Origin: an uncultured Mycobacteriaceae bacterium
GTDB taxonomy: Bacteria > Actinomycetota > Actinomycetes > Mycobacteriales > Mycobacteriaceae
Direction: 5' to 3'
Length of the DNA: 64,000 nt
Assembly (NCBI GenBank): GCA_902826815.1
Contig: CADEGF010000013.1
Coordinates: forward strand, 1 to 64,000
The translations under genes and the position numbers were made by a program. The notes below the pieces were generated by a model. That model saw only the letters and a program-made list of their open reading frames with translations, was not told the origin of the DNA and made no database searches. This document shows, one piece after another, positions 43,701 to 51,260 of this stretch; the stretch's first letter is position 1; every line of letters starts with the position of its first letter.

Positions 43701-44930
43701 CTACGTGGGGTGCAGCGCATCCCACGCCTTGCTGAAAGGCACAAGGGGTGCTTTCGCGACGCCACCTCCGATCTGTCGTCCTGATCGGCCGGCAATGCCG
43801 ATGTCGAGGAATGGAGTGATATCGGTGCGGGCCGCGATCCTCTCGACGTCCAATCCCAAGGGCGTGCCCCGATAGTTCAGGACGGGGATCAGGAAGTCAG
43901 GGCTCTCGGTGACGGTGATCTCGTACATCGCGGTCGTGCGCGCGATCATCGTCGAAACGTCGCGGCCGCTCGACCGATGCAACGGCAGACCCGCCGCCTG
44001 CGCGAGGCCGCCGAGGCCGACCACCTCCGTGATGGTGCTTTCACCACCCATGAACTCGATCTCGTCGGCGCTGTGGCCGGACTCCAGCAGGTAGTCGTCG
44101 AATGTGGGTAGGGGACCGGTGAACCATGTATCGCCGGTGCCGGATGTCTGGATCCCGAACTCGGCACACGAGAACCCCATGGCGGTGACCACGCTGGACC
44201 CCTCGTAGCCGCGCATCGCGTTGGCCATCACCTTGCTGGCGGCCATCGACAGGCGCAGGAAGAAATAGTCATCGCACAGCGAGTCCAGCACGGCCTCCAG
44301 TTCCGACCCGAGCTGTTTGGCGCCGACAAGAAGTCGCCTGAGCAACAGCAGCGTGGCTGCGGCGTTTCGGCTGTGCAGTTCGTCGCCCATCGTCAAGGCG
44401 CGGGACATGATCGGTTTGAGCCGAAGCGCTTCCGTCTGAGCGGTGATCAGCGTGTTGAGCGCGGGCGCGATACGCAGTCGCAAATCCTCGAGGTTGTCCT
44501 TGGTGGCTTCGGTATACGTGCCGTAGTTGAGGCGGTCGGCGCTGTCGCCCTCGTAGAGGGTGCAGAAGGCGCGATCACCGCTGCGGTCGTTGGCCACCAC
44601 CACGACCGGCATCGACGCCGTGGTGACACCTGCCAGCGAGCCGACGCAGCCGAACTCCTGACACCCCCGCACGGCGATGTCTCCGCGCTCGAAGGCGGCG
44701 ACGGCCGCCGCTTCGTCAGCCGCCAATCCCTCGTAGAGCGCCCCGCCGATGATCGCCGCTCGCTGGCCGCCGGTGTAGGAGCCGAACGGCATCGCGGGGC
44801 CCGATGTGAGCACGGTGGACTTCGGAAGCCCCATGGCGCTCTCTGCGCTCTCGATCCCGACGAGCACCGGGTCGCAGGCGAGGAGCGCCTTGACTGCGGC
44901 GTCGTTCGCGCGGGTGCGCTCACCTCGCAT
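43701..44930 (-). CDS. DUF1116 protein (YlbE/AllG-like)
   Basis: 409 residues from ATG 44930, with AGGAGG 9 nt upstream. Family blocks include GIESAESAMGLPKSTVLTSG (N-terminus), ALYEGLAADEAAAVAAFERG, MSRALTMGDELHSRNAAAT and MGFSCAEFGIQTSGTGDTWF. The E. coli relatives YlbE/AllG sit in the allantoin-degradation locus beside FdrA/AllF and were linked to carbamoyl-transfer on oxamate. No FdrA- or YlbF-like gene is in this window. It is the first structural gene after the LacI regulator. The role is probably in breakdown of a carbamoylated or ureido nitrogen compound; this is inference. Confidence 0.75.
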   Translation of the reverse strand: MRGERTRANDAAVKALLACDPVLVGIESAESAMGLPKSTVLTSGPAMPFGSYTGGQRAAIIGGALYEGLAADEAAAVAAFERGDIAVRGCQEFGCVGSLAGVTTASMPVVVVANDRSGDRAFCTLYEGDSADRLNYGTYTEATKDNLEDLRLRIAPALNTLITAQTEALRLKPIMSRALTMGDELHSRNAAATLLLLRRLLVGAKQLGSELEAVLDSLCDDYFFLRLSMAASKVMANAMRGYEGSSVVTAMGFSCAEFGIQTSGTGDTWFTGPLPTFDDYLLESGHSADEIEFMGGESTITEVVGLGGLAQAAGLPLHRSSGRDVSTMIARTTAMYEITVTESPDFLIPVLNYRGTPLGLDVERIAARTDITPFLDIGIAGRSGRQIGGGVAKAPLVPFSKAWDALHPT

Positions 44931-44944
44931 TGGTTGGCCTCCTG

Positions 44945-44958
44945 CAAAAACGTTTTGG
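44945..44958. promoter_or_regulatory. LacI-type operator 1 upstream of DUF1116 gene
   Basis: CAAAAACGTTTTGG is a near-perfect dyad around a central CG, the usual form for LacI/GalR-family operators. It lies between operator 2 and the AGGAGG of the DUF1116 gene, 15-28 nt before its start, so bound repressor would block transcription or elongation. Confidence 0.6.
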
Positions 44959-45030
44959 CACGTGTGACGATGCGGATGTCTTGCGGTTTTTCGGGGTGGT
45001 GATGACTGTCGGTCGGGGCGGTGACCTCCG

Positions 45031-45044
45031 CCAAATGGTTTTGG
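45031..45044. promoter_or_regulatory. LacI-type operator 2 upstream of DUF1116 gene
   Basis: CCAAATGGTTTTGG shares the CCAAA...TTTTGG half-sites with operator 1, 86 nt away (about eight helical turns), a spacing compatible with looping by a LacI-type tetramer. It lies 100 nt before the DUF1116 start and 50 nt downstream of the regulator's stop codon. Confidence 0.5.
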
Positions 45045-45094
45045 CCAGGTCGAGAGGTGACACTAGTCACAGATCGGCAAGGCTGTCAAGGACG

Positions 45095-46102
45095 TCACAC
45101 CAGTGCGGTTGAGGCGGGGTCCGGGGCAGCGGTGGAGGCCCGCGCGACGAACTGCGTGGGGATGAGCCGGGTCTCGTCGGTCTTGGCACCGTTTTCGAGG
45201 CGGTCGATCAACAGCTGCGCCGCTGTCCCGCCTGTCCGGAACGGAAACAGATTGGTCGCGGAGATCTGCGGCGACGTCAGGGTGAGCGACCTGGCGTCCA
45301 CCGCCGATGCGATGGCCAACTCGGCCGGCACGCGCAAACCGGCCCGTGATGCGCCGTCGAGCAGGGCCAGCGCCAGATCGTCTGAACTCGTGTAGACCGA
45401 ATCGGCGCGCTCCTCGCGCAACTTCTTGATCACCCGGTCGACAGCGCGTTGATCGAGGGATGCCAGGGTGAGGGTGATGTCCGCAGCGCCCTTGTCCTGC
45501 ACCCATTCTCGGTAGCCGGACATCACGTCGTTGACGTAAGACCGGCGGGTGTCGTCGGCAACCATGGCCGGCCGGACACGACCACTCTTCTCAAAATGAT
45601 CGAGGACAAAGTGGGCCGCGGTGGCGTGGTCGTTGTCGACCGCAAGCACGTCGTGGGTCTCGCACAACGCGATGCCGACGGTGGCCACCGGGACCCCGGT
45701 GGCGAATATCGGCTCGTCGCCCTGCGGATCAACGATGATCGCACCGTCGATGGCAAAGCCGCCGAAGATGCTGGCCTTGCCACCGGACGGGGTGACCACC
45801 AGTGCATAGCCTGCGCCGTCGGCGGCCGCGGCGGCGCCGTTGATGACATCAAGAAAATATGCCGAATCCGGCAGCGCGGGCCCGTGAGAAGTCTCGAGGG
45901 CGGGCAACTGAATCGCGATGATCCGGCTGCGGCGCGTGACGAGCTGCTGCGCGTGAACGTTTGCCTGGTAACCCAATTGGCGCGCGGCCTGCAGAACCCT
46001 GACACGGGTCTCCTCGGCGATGCGTCCCCGATTGTTCAGCGCGTGAGAGACAGTGGTCGGCGAGACTCCGGCGGCTGCCGCCACGTCTCTGATGCTCGCC
46101 AC
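45095..46102 (-). CDS. LacI/GalR-family transcriptional regulator
   Basis: 335 residues. The N-terminal HTH and hinge are standard (SIRDVAAAAGVSPTTVSHAL, then VLQAARQLGYQANVHAQQLV). The effector domain is of periplasmic-binding type, with FAIDGAIIVDPQGDEP and VDNDHATAAHFVLDHF. It is immediately upstream of the DUF1116-NCS1-ligase-glutaminase genes on the same strand, and two matching operators lie in between. The effector is probably a degradation product or substrate of this cluster. Confidence 0.92.
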   Translation of the reverse strand: MASIRDVAAAAGVSPTTVSHALNNRGRIAEETRVRVLQAARQLGYQANVHAQQLVTRRSRIIAIQLPALETSHGPALPDSAYFLDVINGAAAAADGAGYALVVTPSGGKASIFGGFAIDGAIIVDPQGDEPIFATGVPVATVGIALCETHDVLAVDNDHATAAHFVLDHFEKSGRVRPAMVADDTRRSYVNDVMSGYREWVQDKGAADITLTLASLDQRAVDRVIKKLREERADSVYTSSDDLALALLDGASRAGLRVPAELAIASAVDARSLTLTSPQISATNLFPFRTGGTAAQLLIDRLENGAKTDETRLIPTQFVARASTAAPDPASTALV

Positions 46103-46175
46103 CCTGACCTCCCTGTTGGGGCAGGGTTAACGATAGCGACCTGCGGGGCTCTGCGACGGAACGTCGCCGTCGCGC

Positions 46176-47342
46176 CTACACCCGGAAGTTGGTGAGGCCC
46201 TGCAGGGCCGGTGCGGCGGCCCGCGCCCCGTACACCGCGTAGGTCTCATCGGTCAGCAGTGCGTTCACGCGCGCGTCGCCGAATCCGCGGTCGATGCGGT
46301 CACGCACGAACGCCAACTCGACCACCTGATGGGCGAAGGTCTTGACGGTCTTGGACGCGGGCTTCCCGCCCAGTTGGCGCGCTTGACCGATCGCGGCCTT
46401 GCGACTCTTGATCGAGCCGAGCCACGTCGCCTCATTCGGTGTCACGAGGCCGGCCGCCACCATCCCTGGCAGCTTCTCCGCCGTGATCCGCTGCTCCTTG
46501 CGCCTGCTGGCCACCCCGAGCCAGATGATCAACCCGAAGATCGGCACCATCCAGAGGAAATACACCCCGAAATACGCGCCGACGCCCAACAGCGATGATC
46601 CGTTCCACAGGCCGTGCATGATCACCGCGCCGAGGTACCCGAGCAGGATGTAGCCGACCCTGGCGAGGGCGTTGCGGTTCTGCATCGCGCACCAGACGCC
46701 GATGCCGAAGAACGTGGTGAACAGCGAGTGGGCGAACGGCGCCATGATCAGCCGCATCGCAGCCGTCAAGAGGGAGTCGCCGACGGTTTCGCCGCCGCCG
46801 ATATAGAGGATGTCCTCCAGCCAGGCGAACCCGGCGCCGACCAGGCCTGCGTAGACCAGGCAGTCGGTCAGCGAGTTGAGCTCGTTGCGGCGCGCCCCGG
46901 TCATCATGAGCAGCAGAAACAGCCCCTTGGCCGCCTCTTCCGTCAGCGGCGCCCCGAGCACGATCGTGATCGGGCTTGCGCCCTCCGTCGCCCCGGGGTT
47001 GATCGCCGCTTCGGTGACGAGCTGCAGTATCGAGGCGATGATGACGGCGACCGATGCGCCCCACAGGAAGGCGAGTATCAGCAGCCGCCTCGGCTCAGGC
47101 TCCCACCGGTCAAGCCACAGATAGGCAAGCACGACGACGGTCATGGCGATGCTGGACAACACGAAGCCGATGGAGGTGCCGACGGGGTTGAAGGCGGTCA
47201 GCGCGATGATGATCAGGCCCGCGACGGTGCCGAGCAGGATCAGCACACCCAGCGGCGCTCCGACCTTGCGCACCTTCTTCTGTATCGGGGGATACCGCGG
47301 GATGAATTGAAGTGGCTGCTGCGGCGGACCGGCGTAAGTCAC
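46176..47342 (-). CDS. PrsW-family intramembrane glutamic metalloprotease homologue
   Basis: 388 residues if started at GTG 47342 (VTYAGPPQQP). The frame is open further to 47519 but that part has no convincing start and runs into the rpsA leader. About eight helices hold the PrsW motifs: PLTEEAAKG (EExxK), FAWLEDILY (FxxxED), FAHSLFTTFFG (first His) and IMHGLWN (second His). PrsW cleaves anti-sigma factors in Bacillus. The C-terminal 110 residues are a soluble basic domain (LPGMVAAGLVTPNEATWLGS) typical of actinobacterial members. The target is unknown. Divergent from rpsA. Confidence 0.82.
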   Translation of the reverse strand: MTYAGPPQQPLQFIPRYPPIQKKVRKVGAPLGVLILLGTVAGLIIIALTAFNPVGTSIGFVLSSIAMTVVVLAYLWLDRWEPEPRRLLILAFLWGASVAVIIASILQLVTEAAINPGATEGASPITIVLGAPLTEEAAKGLFLLLMMTGARRNELNSLTDCLVYAGLVGAGFAWLEDILYIGGGETVGDSLLTAAMRLIMAPFAHSLFTTFFGIGVWCAMQNRNALARVGYILLGYLGAVIMHGLWNGSSLLGVGAYFGVYFLWMVPIFGLIIWLGVASRRKEQRITAEKLPGMVAAGLVTPNEATWLGSIKSRKAAIGQARQLGGKPASKTVKTFAHQVVELAFVRDRIDRGFGDARVNALLTDETYAVYGARAAAPALQGLTNFRV

Positions 47343-47404
47343 TTGAGCAGGGTAACGGGCCTCGGTGGGTTCATAGGGGGCCGAGTTTGTCCAGCGTGTA
47401 CACA

Positions 47405-47420
47405 GTCGAGTAACCTCGAC
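47405..47420 (+). promoter_or_regulatory. Hairpin in rpsA 5' leader
   Basis: GTCGAG-TAAC-CTCGAC is a perfect 6-bp stem with a 4-nt loop, directly followed by the self-complementary CGGGTACCCG (47420-47429). Both lie about 90-105 nt before rpsA in the 170-nt gap shared with the divergent PrsW gene. Leader structure used for S1 autoregulation is known in E. coli; here it is only a candidate. The rest of the gap holds the promoters. Confidence 0.3.
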
Positions 47421-47512
47421 GGGTACCCGTCTGTGGTTTTGCGATCTCTGCTGCGGGTCACACCAATAACAACTGTCCCTACTAATCAAACCTGTCCGGA
47501 GCAACCCACCAC

Positions 47513-48961
47513 ATGCCAAGTCCCTCCGTCACCTCGCCGCAAGTAGCCGTCAACGACATCGGCTCGGCAGAGGATTTTCTCGCCGCCATCGACAAAACCA
47601 TCAAATACTTCAACGATGGCGACATCGTCGAGGGAACCATCGTCAAGGTTGACCGTGACGAAGTGTTGCTCGACATCGGCTACAAGACCGAAGGCGTCAT
47701 CCCTTCCCGAGAGCTCTCCATCAAGCACGACGTCGACCCCAACGAGGTTGTGTCCGTCGGCGATGAGGTCGAAGCTCTTGTTCTCACCAAGGAGGACAAG
47801 GAAGGCCGCCTGATCCTGTCCAAGAAGCGTGCGCAGTACGAGCGCGCCTGGGGCACCATCGAAGAGCTCAAGGAGAAGGACGAGGCCGTCAAGGGCACCG
47901 TCATCGAGGTCGTCAAGGGCGGCCTGATCCTCGACATCGGCCTGCGCGGCTTCCTGCCCGCGTCGCTGGTCGAGATGCGTCGCGTCCGCGATCTGCAGCC
48001 GTACATCGGCAAGGAGATCGAGGCCAAGATCATCGAGCTCGACAAGAACCGCAACAACGTGGTGCTGAGCCGCCGCGCCTGGCTGGAGCAGACCCAGTCC
48101 GAGGTGCGCAGCGAGTTCCTCAACCAGCTGCAGAAGGGCGCCATCCGCAAGGGCGTCGTTTCGTCCATCGTCAACTTCGGCGCGTTCGTCGACCTCGGCG
48201 GTGTCGACGGCCTCGTGCACGTCTCCGAGCTGTCCTGGAAGCACATCGACCATCCGTCCGAGGTCGTTCAGGTGGGCGACGAGGTCACCGTCGAGGTGCT
48301 CGACGTCGACATGGACCGCGAGCGGGTTTCGTTGTCGCTCAAGGCCACTCAGGAAGATCCGTGGCGCCACTTCGCCCGCACCCACGCGATCGGGCAGATC
48401 GTCCCAGGCAAGGTCACCAAGCTGGTGCCGTTCGGCGCATTCGTTCGCGTCGAGGAGGGCATCGAGGGCCTGGTGCACATCTCCGAGCTGGCGGAGCGCC
48501 ACGTGGAGGTGCCCGACCAGGTGGTCGCCGTCGGCGACGACGCGATGGTCAAGGTCATCGACATCGACCTGGAACGTCGCCGTATCTCGCTGAGCCTCAA
48601 GCAGGCCAACGAGGACTACACCGAAGAGTTCGACCCGAGCAAGTACGGCATGGCCGACAGCTACGACGAGCAGGGCAACTACATCTTCCCCGAGGGCTTC
48701 GACGCCGAGACCAACGAATGGCTCGAGGGGTTCGAGAAGCAGCGGGATGAATGGGAAGCCCGCTATGCCGAGGCCGAGCGCAGGCACAAGATGCACACCA
48801 CGCAGATGGAGAAGTTCGCAGCGGCTGAAGCAGAAGCAGCCGCGGCGCCTCCCTCCGGAGCCAACGGTGCACCGCGTGCCGAGGAGCAGTCCGCAGGCGG
48901 ATCGCTGGCAAGCGACGCCCAGCTGGCGGCACTCCGGGAGAAGCTGGCCGGCAGCGCCTAA
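47513..48961 (+). CDS. rpsA: 30S ribosomal protein S1
   Basis: 482 residues with four S1 RNA-binding repeats (about 35-105, 120-190, 208-280 and 293-366), each with the GxFVDL/LVH-SE pattern, for example NFGAFVDLGGVDGLVHVSEL and PFGAFVRVEEGIEGLVHISE. Mycobacterial S1 has four rather than six repeats, plus a flexible C-terminal tail, here Glu/Ala-rich and ending LREKLAGSA. It helps recruit mRNA to the ribosome and has been proposed to bind pyrazinoic acid. Start ATG 47513 follows CCGGAGC. The gene is 15 nt before coaE. Confidence 0.97.
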   Translation: MPSPSVTSPQVAVNDIGSAEDFLAAIDKTIKYFNDGDIVEGTIVKVDRDEVLLDIGYKTEGVIPSRELSIKHDVDPNEVVSVGDEVEALVLTKEDKEGRLILSKKRAQYERAWGTIEELKEKDEAVKGTVIEVVKGGLILDIGLRGFLPASLVEMRRVRDLQPYIGKEIEAKIIELDKNRNNVVLSRRAWLEQTQSEVRSEFLNQLQKGAIRKGVVSSIVNFGAFVDLGGVDGLVHVSELSWKHIDHPSEVVQVGDEVTVEVLDVDMDRERVSLSLKATQEDPWRHFARTHAIGQIVPGKVTKLVPFGAFVRVEEGIEGLVHISELAERHVEVPDQVVAVGDDAMVKVIDIDLERRRISLSLKQANEDYTEEFDPSKYGMADSYDEQGNYIFPEGFDAETNEWLEGFEKQRDEWEARYAEAERRHKMHTTQMEKFAAAEAEAAAAPPSGANGAPRAEEQSAGGSLASDAQLAALREKLAGSA

Positions 48962-48976
48962 CCGGCTCCTGACCGG

Positions 48977-50149
48977 ATGATTCGGATCGGTCTCACCGGC
49001 GGCATCGGCGCAGGCAAATCGACGGTGTCCGCCGCGTTCAATGAATGCGGCGGCATCATCGTCGACGGTGACGTGATCGCCAGGGAAGTCGTCGAACCCG
49101 GCACGGAAGGCCTGGCCTCCCTCGTCGACGCGTTCGGCGACGACATCCTGCTCCCCGACGGCGCGTTGAACAGGCCTGCCCTGGCGGCCAAGGCTTTCGT
49201 CGACGACGAAAAGCGCCAGCTGCTCAACGGCATCGTGCACCCACTGGTTGCGCGGCGGCGTGAGGAGATCATCGCGGCCGTCGCCGGTGATTCCGTTGTC
49301 GTCGAGGACATCCCGTTGCTCGTCGAGACGGGACTGGCACCGATGTTTCCCCTCGTGGTGGTCGTCCACACCGACGAGGAAACACGGGTCGAACGGTTGA
49401 TCAAGCGCGGAATGGACGAGAACGACGCCAGGACGCGCATCGCCGCTCAGGCATCTGAAGAGCAGCGCCGCGCGATCGCCGATGTGCTGCTTGACAATTC
49501 GGGTTCGCAGGGCGAGTTGGTGGAACGCGCCCGGGACATCTGGTATCGGCGGGTTCTGCCTCTTGCGCACAATATTCGCGCCCGCGAGACGGTACGAATT
49601 CCGCCGAACTTGGTGCCGTACGACCCGGCTTGGGTCGAGGACGCCCGGCGGATCGTCAACCGACTCACGATGGCGTGCGGACACAAGGCCCTGCGGGTCG
49701 ACCACATCGGCTCGACAGCGGTCGATGGGATGGACGCCAAGGACGTCATCGATATTCAGGTGACCGTCGAATCACTCGACATCGCAGACGAACTCGTCGA
49801 CGCCCTCACCGATGTCGGATATCCCCGCATCGAGCACATCACCTCTGACGTGCCGCACGATGGTGACCCGTCGCAGTGGCGCAAGCGCATTCACGGCGCC
49901 GCGGATCCCGGACGTCCTGCGAACGTTCATATTCGGGTGAGCGGCTGGCCGAACCAGGAGTTCGCGCTGCTGTTCGTGGACTGGCTCAAGGCCAACCCCG
50001 GCGTGCGCGACGAGTACCTGGCGGCCAAGCGGAAGGCGCTCGAGACGCCGGACTACGTCGAGGCGAAGGAACCATGGTTCCTCGACGCGTACTGGCGAGC
50101 CAGGGCGTGGGCCGAGGCGACCGGCTGGACGGCGTCGCCGGCCGGCTAG
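48977..50149 (+). CDS. coaE: Dephospho-CoA kinase fused to GrpB/UPF0157 domain
   Basis: 390 residues. Residues 1-200 are dephospho-CoA kinase, the last step of CoA synthesis: P-loop GLTGGIGAGKST, then DGDVIAREVVEPGT and IPLLVETGLAPMF. Residues about 210-385 are a GrpB-type nucleotidyltransferase-like domain: VPYDPAWVEDARRIVNRL, VDHIGSTAVDGMDAKDVIDI. This fusion is normal in mycobacteria, where the C-terminal part is reported to aid folding. It overlaps the convergent secreted-protein gene by 4 nt. Confidence 0.96.
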   Translation: MIRIGLTGGIGAGKSTVSAAFNECGGIIVDGDVIAREVVEPGTEGLASLVDAFGDDILLPDGALNRPALAAKAFVDDEKRQLLNGIVHPLVARRREEIIAAVAGDSVVVEDIPLLVETGLAPMFPLVVVVHTDEETRVERLIKRGMDENDARTRIAAQASEEQRRAIADVLLDNSGSQGELVERARDIWYRRVLPLAHNIRARETVRIPPNLVPYDPAWVEDARRIVNRLTMACGHKALRVDHIGSTAVDGMDAKDVIDIQVTVESLDIADELVDALTDVGYPRIEHITSDVPHDGDPSQWRKRIHGAADPGRPANVHIRVSGWPNQEFALLFVDWLKANPGVRDEYLAAKRKALETPDYVEAKEPWFLDAYWRARAWAEATGWTASPAG

Positions 50150-50685
50150 GCCGCCGGGGGAACCGCGCCGTCGGCGGGCGCTTCGACCGGCGCAGGTATT
50201 CCGGGCACAGGTGTGTCGAGCGGAGCGCCGCACTGCAGGGTGCTGAAGAGCGGGTCGTCCTTGACGCGGAACAGCCTCGGCGCGATGAACTGATCGGCCT
50301 GCGCGACGATTTGGTCGTCGACCAGGATCTCGCAGTGCAGATTCGATCCATACGGCCAGTCGATGGAGACCGTCATGCCTGCCAGTTTCGGGTCGGACAG
50401 AACCGTGTTGACCTCGAACGTGCTTCCAGGAAGTAGCGTGGGCTGCTCGCTGTTGACGTTTGCGTCATCCGCCTGATAGGCGACAATCGCTCCGCGGGAT
50501 GTGCCGTCGGCGCGGGCTCGGTAGATGATGTTGTGCAGCACACCCGGGTCGCTTTCGGCGGCCGGTTCCGGTGGTGGCGCCGGGTCTTCCGGATCCGCGA
50601 ACGCAGTTGCTGGAATTAACTGGGCGCCGACCATGAGGGTCGCCAGTGCAGTGGCGGTCAGCCACCTGCGCGAGGTGAAACTCAT
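50146..50685 (-). CDS. Secreted protein of unknown function
   Basis: 179 residues with a clear Sec signal peptide (SRRWLTATALATLMVGAQLI, then cleavage near AFA-DPED). The mature part starts Pro/Glu-rich, then a compact domain with VLHNIIYRARADGTSRGAI, TLLPGSTFEVNTVLSDP and two Cys (LHCEIL and LQCGAPL) that could pair. It ends in a Pro/Ala tail. The fold is reminiscent of small mycobacterial beta-rich secreted proteins (MmpS-like), but I do not recognise a family. Convergent with coaE and preceded by the DUF402 gene (10-nt gap). Confidence 0.75.
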   Translation of the reverse strand: MSFTSRRWLTATALATLMVGAQLIPATAFADPEDPAPPPEPAAESDPGVLHNIIYRARADGTSRGAIVAYQADDANVNSEQPTLLPGSTFEVNTVLSDPKLAGMTVSIDWPYGSNLHCEILVDDQIVAQADQFIAPRLFRVKDDPLFSTLQCGAPLDTPVPGIPAPVEAPADGAVPPAA

Positions 50686-50695
50686 GGCAGCGACC

Positions 50696-51091
50696 CTACG
50701 CTTCGCGCCAGGTCAGTTCCAAGCCGTTGCCAGAAAGCCAACGTTGGAGGTCATATCCGTTGCGGGACAGACCCGCAACGGCATCAAAGGCGCTGCGCAC
50801 GGCCTCCTCGCCGATCTCCGGCGTGAGCAAACCGTGGCGGACGGCGGTCAGCAGCTCGTCGACGTCCTCCATGTCGACGCTCTCGCCGGTTCGCACCACC
50901 AGGTCCAGGTAGTGGTCCTCGGAGTGCCAGACCTGCAGGCCTGCCGTGTAGCGACCGACGTCGAGATAGAAGTCCTGGTCGCGCTCGTGGCCGGGATTGA
51001 AGTGGAAGATCGACGCCCGCAAACCGAGCGACGGCAGCAGCCAGGACTCCAGGTAGTGGAACTGGGCGCGGCCGGGCGTCGGACGGGCCAT
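50696..51091 (-). CDS. DUF402-family protein
   Basis: At least 131 residues from ATG 51091. DUF402 features: WLLPSLGLRASIFHFNPGHE, DFYLDVGRYTAGLQVW, the acidic DHYLDLVVRTGESVDMEDVD. DUF402 includes nucleoside-diphosphate phosphatases with an Asp/Glu metal site; the activity of this copy is unproven. Protein-like text continues upstream in the same frame for about 37 codons (KHEKFDLVARTNTDPKG, YTVKPWGLY), but no ATG, GTG or TTG occurs before the stop at 51246-51248. The true start is therefore unclear, and an ATC at 51202 is possible. It corresponds to Rv1632c beside uvrB. Confidence 0.8.
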   Translation of the reverse strand: MARPTPGRAQFHYLESWLLPSLGLRASIFHFNPGHERDQDFYLDVGRYTAGLQVWHSEDHYLDLVVRTGESVDMEDVDELLTAVRHGLLTPEIGEEAVRSAFDAVAGLSRNGYDLQRWLSGNGLELTWREA

Positions 51092-51260
51092 ATACAGGCC
51101 CCACGGTTTGACCGTGTAGGTGTCGACCGCGCGCTCGACCCCCTTGGGGTCGGTGTTGGTGCGGGCGACCAGGTCGAATTTCTCGTGCTTAGGAGGGTGG
51201 ATAGGCCAAGCATAGGCCCAGGGAATGAGCCATGTCGGTGCGTGGTTCTACCCTGTGAAC

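Noticed and set aside
41956..43725. 589-residue frame parallel to the NCS1 permease in another frame
   Set aside because: Arg/Gly/His-rich out-of-frame reading; the NCS1 frame carries all family motifs.
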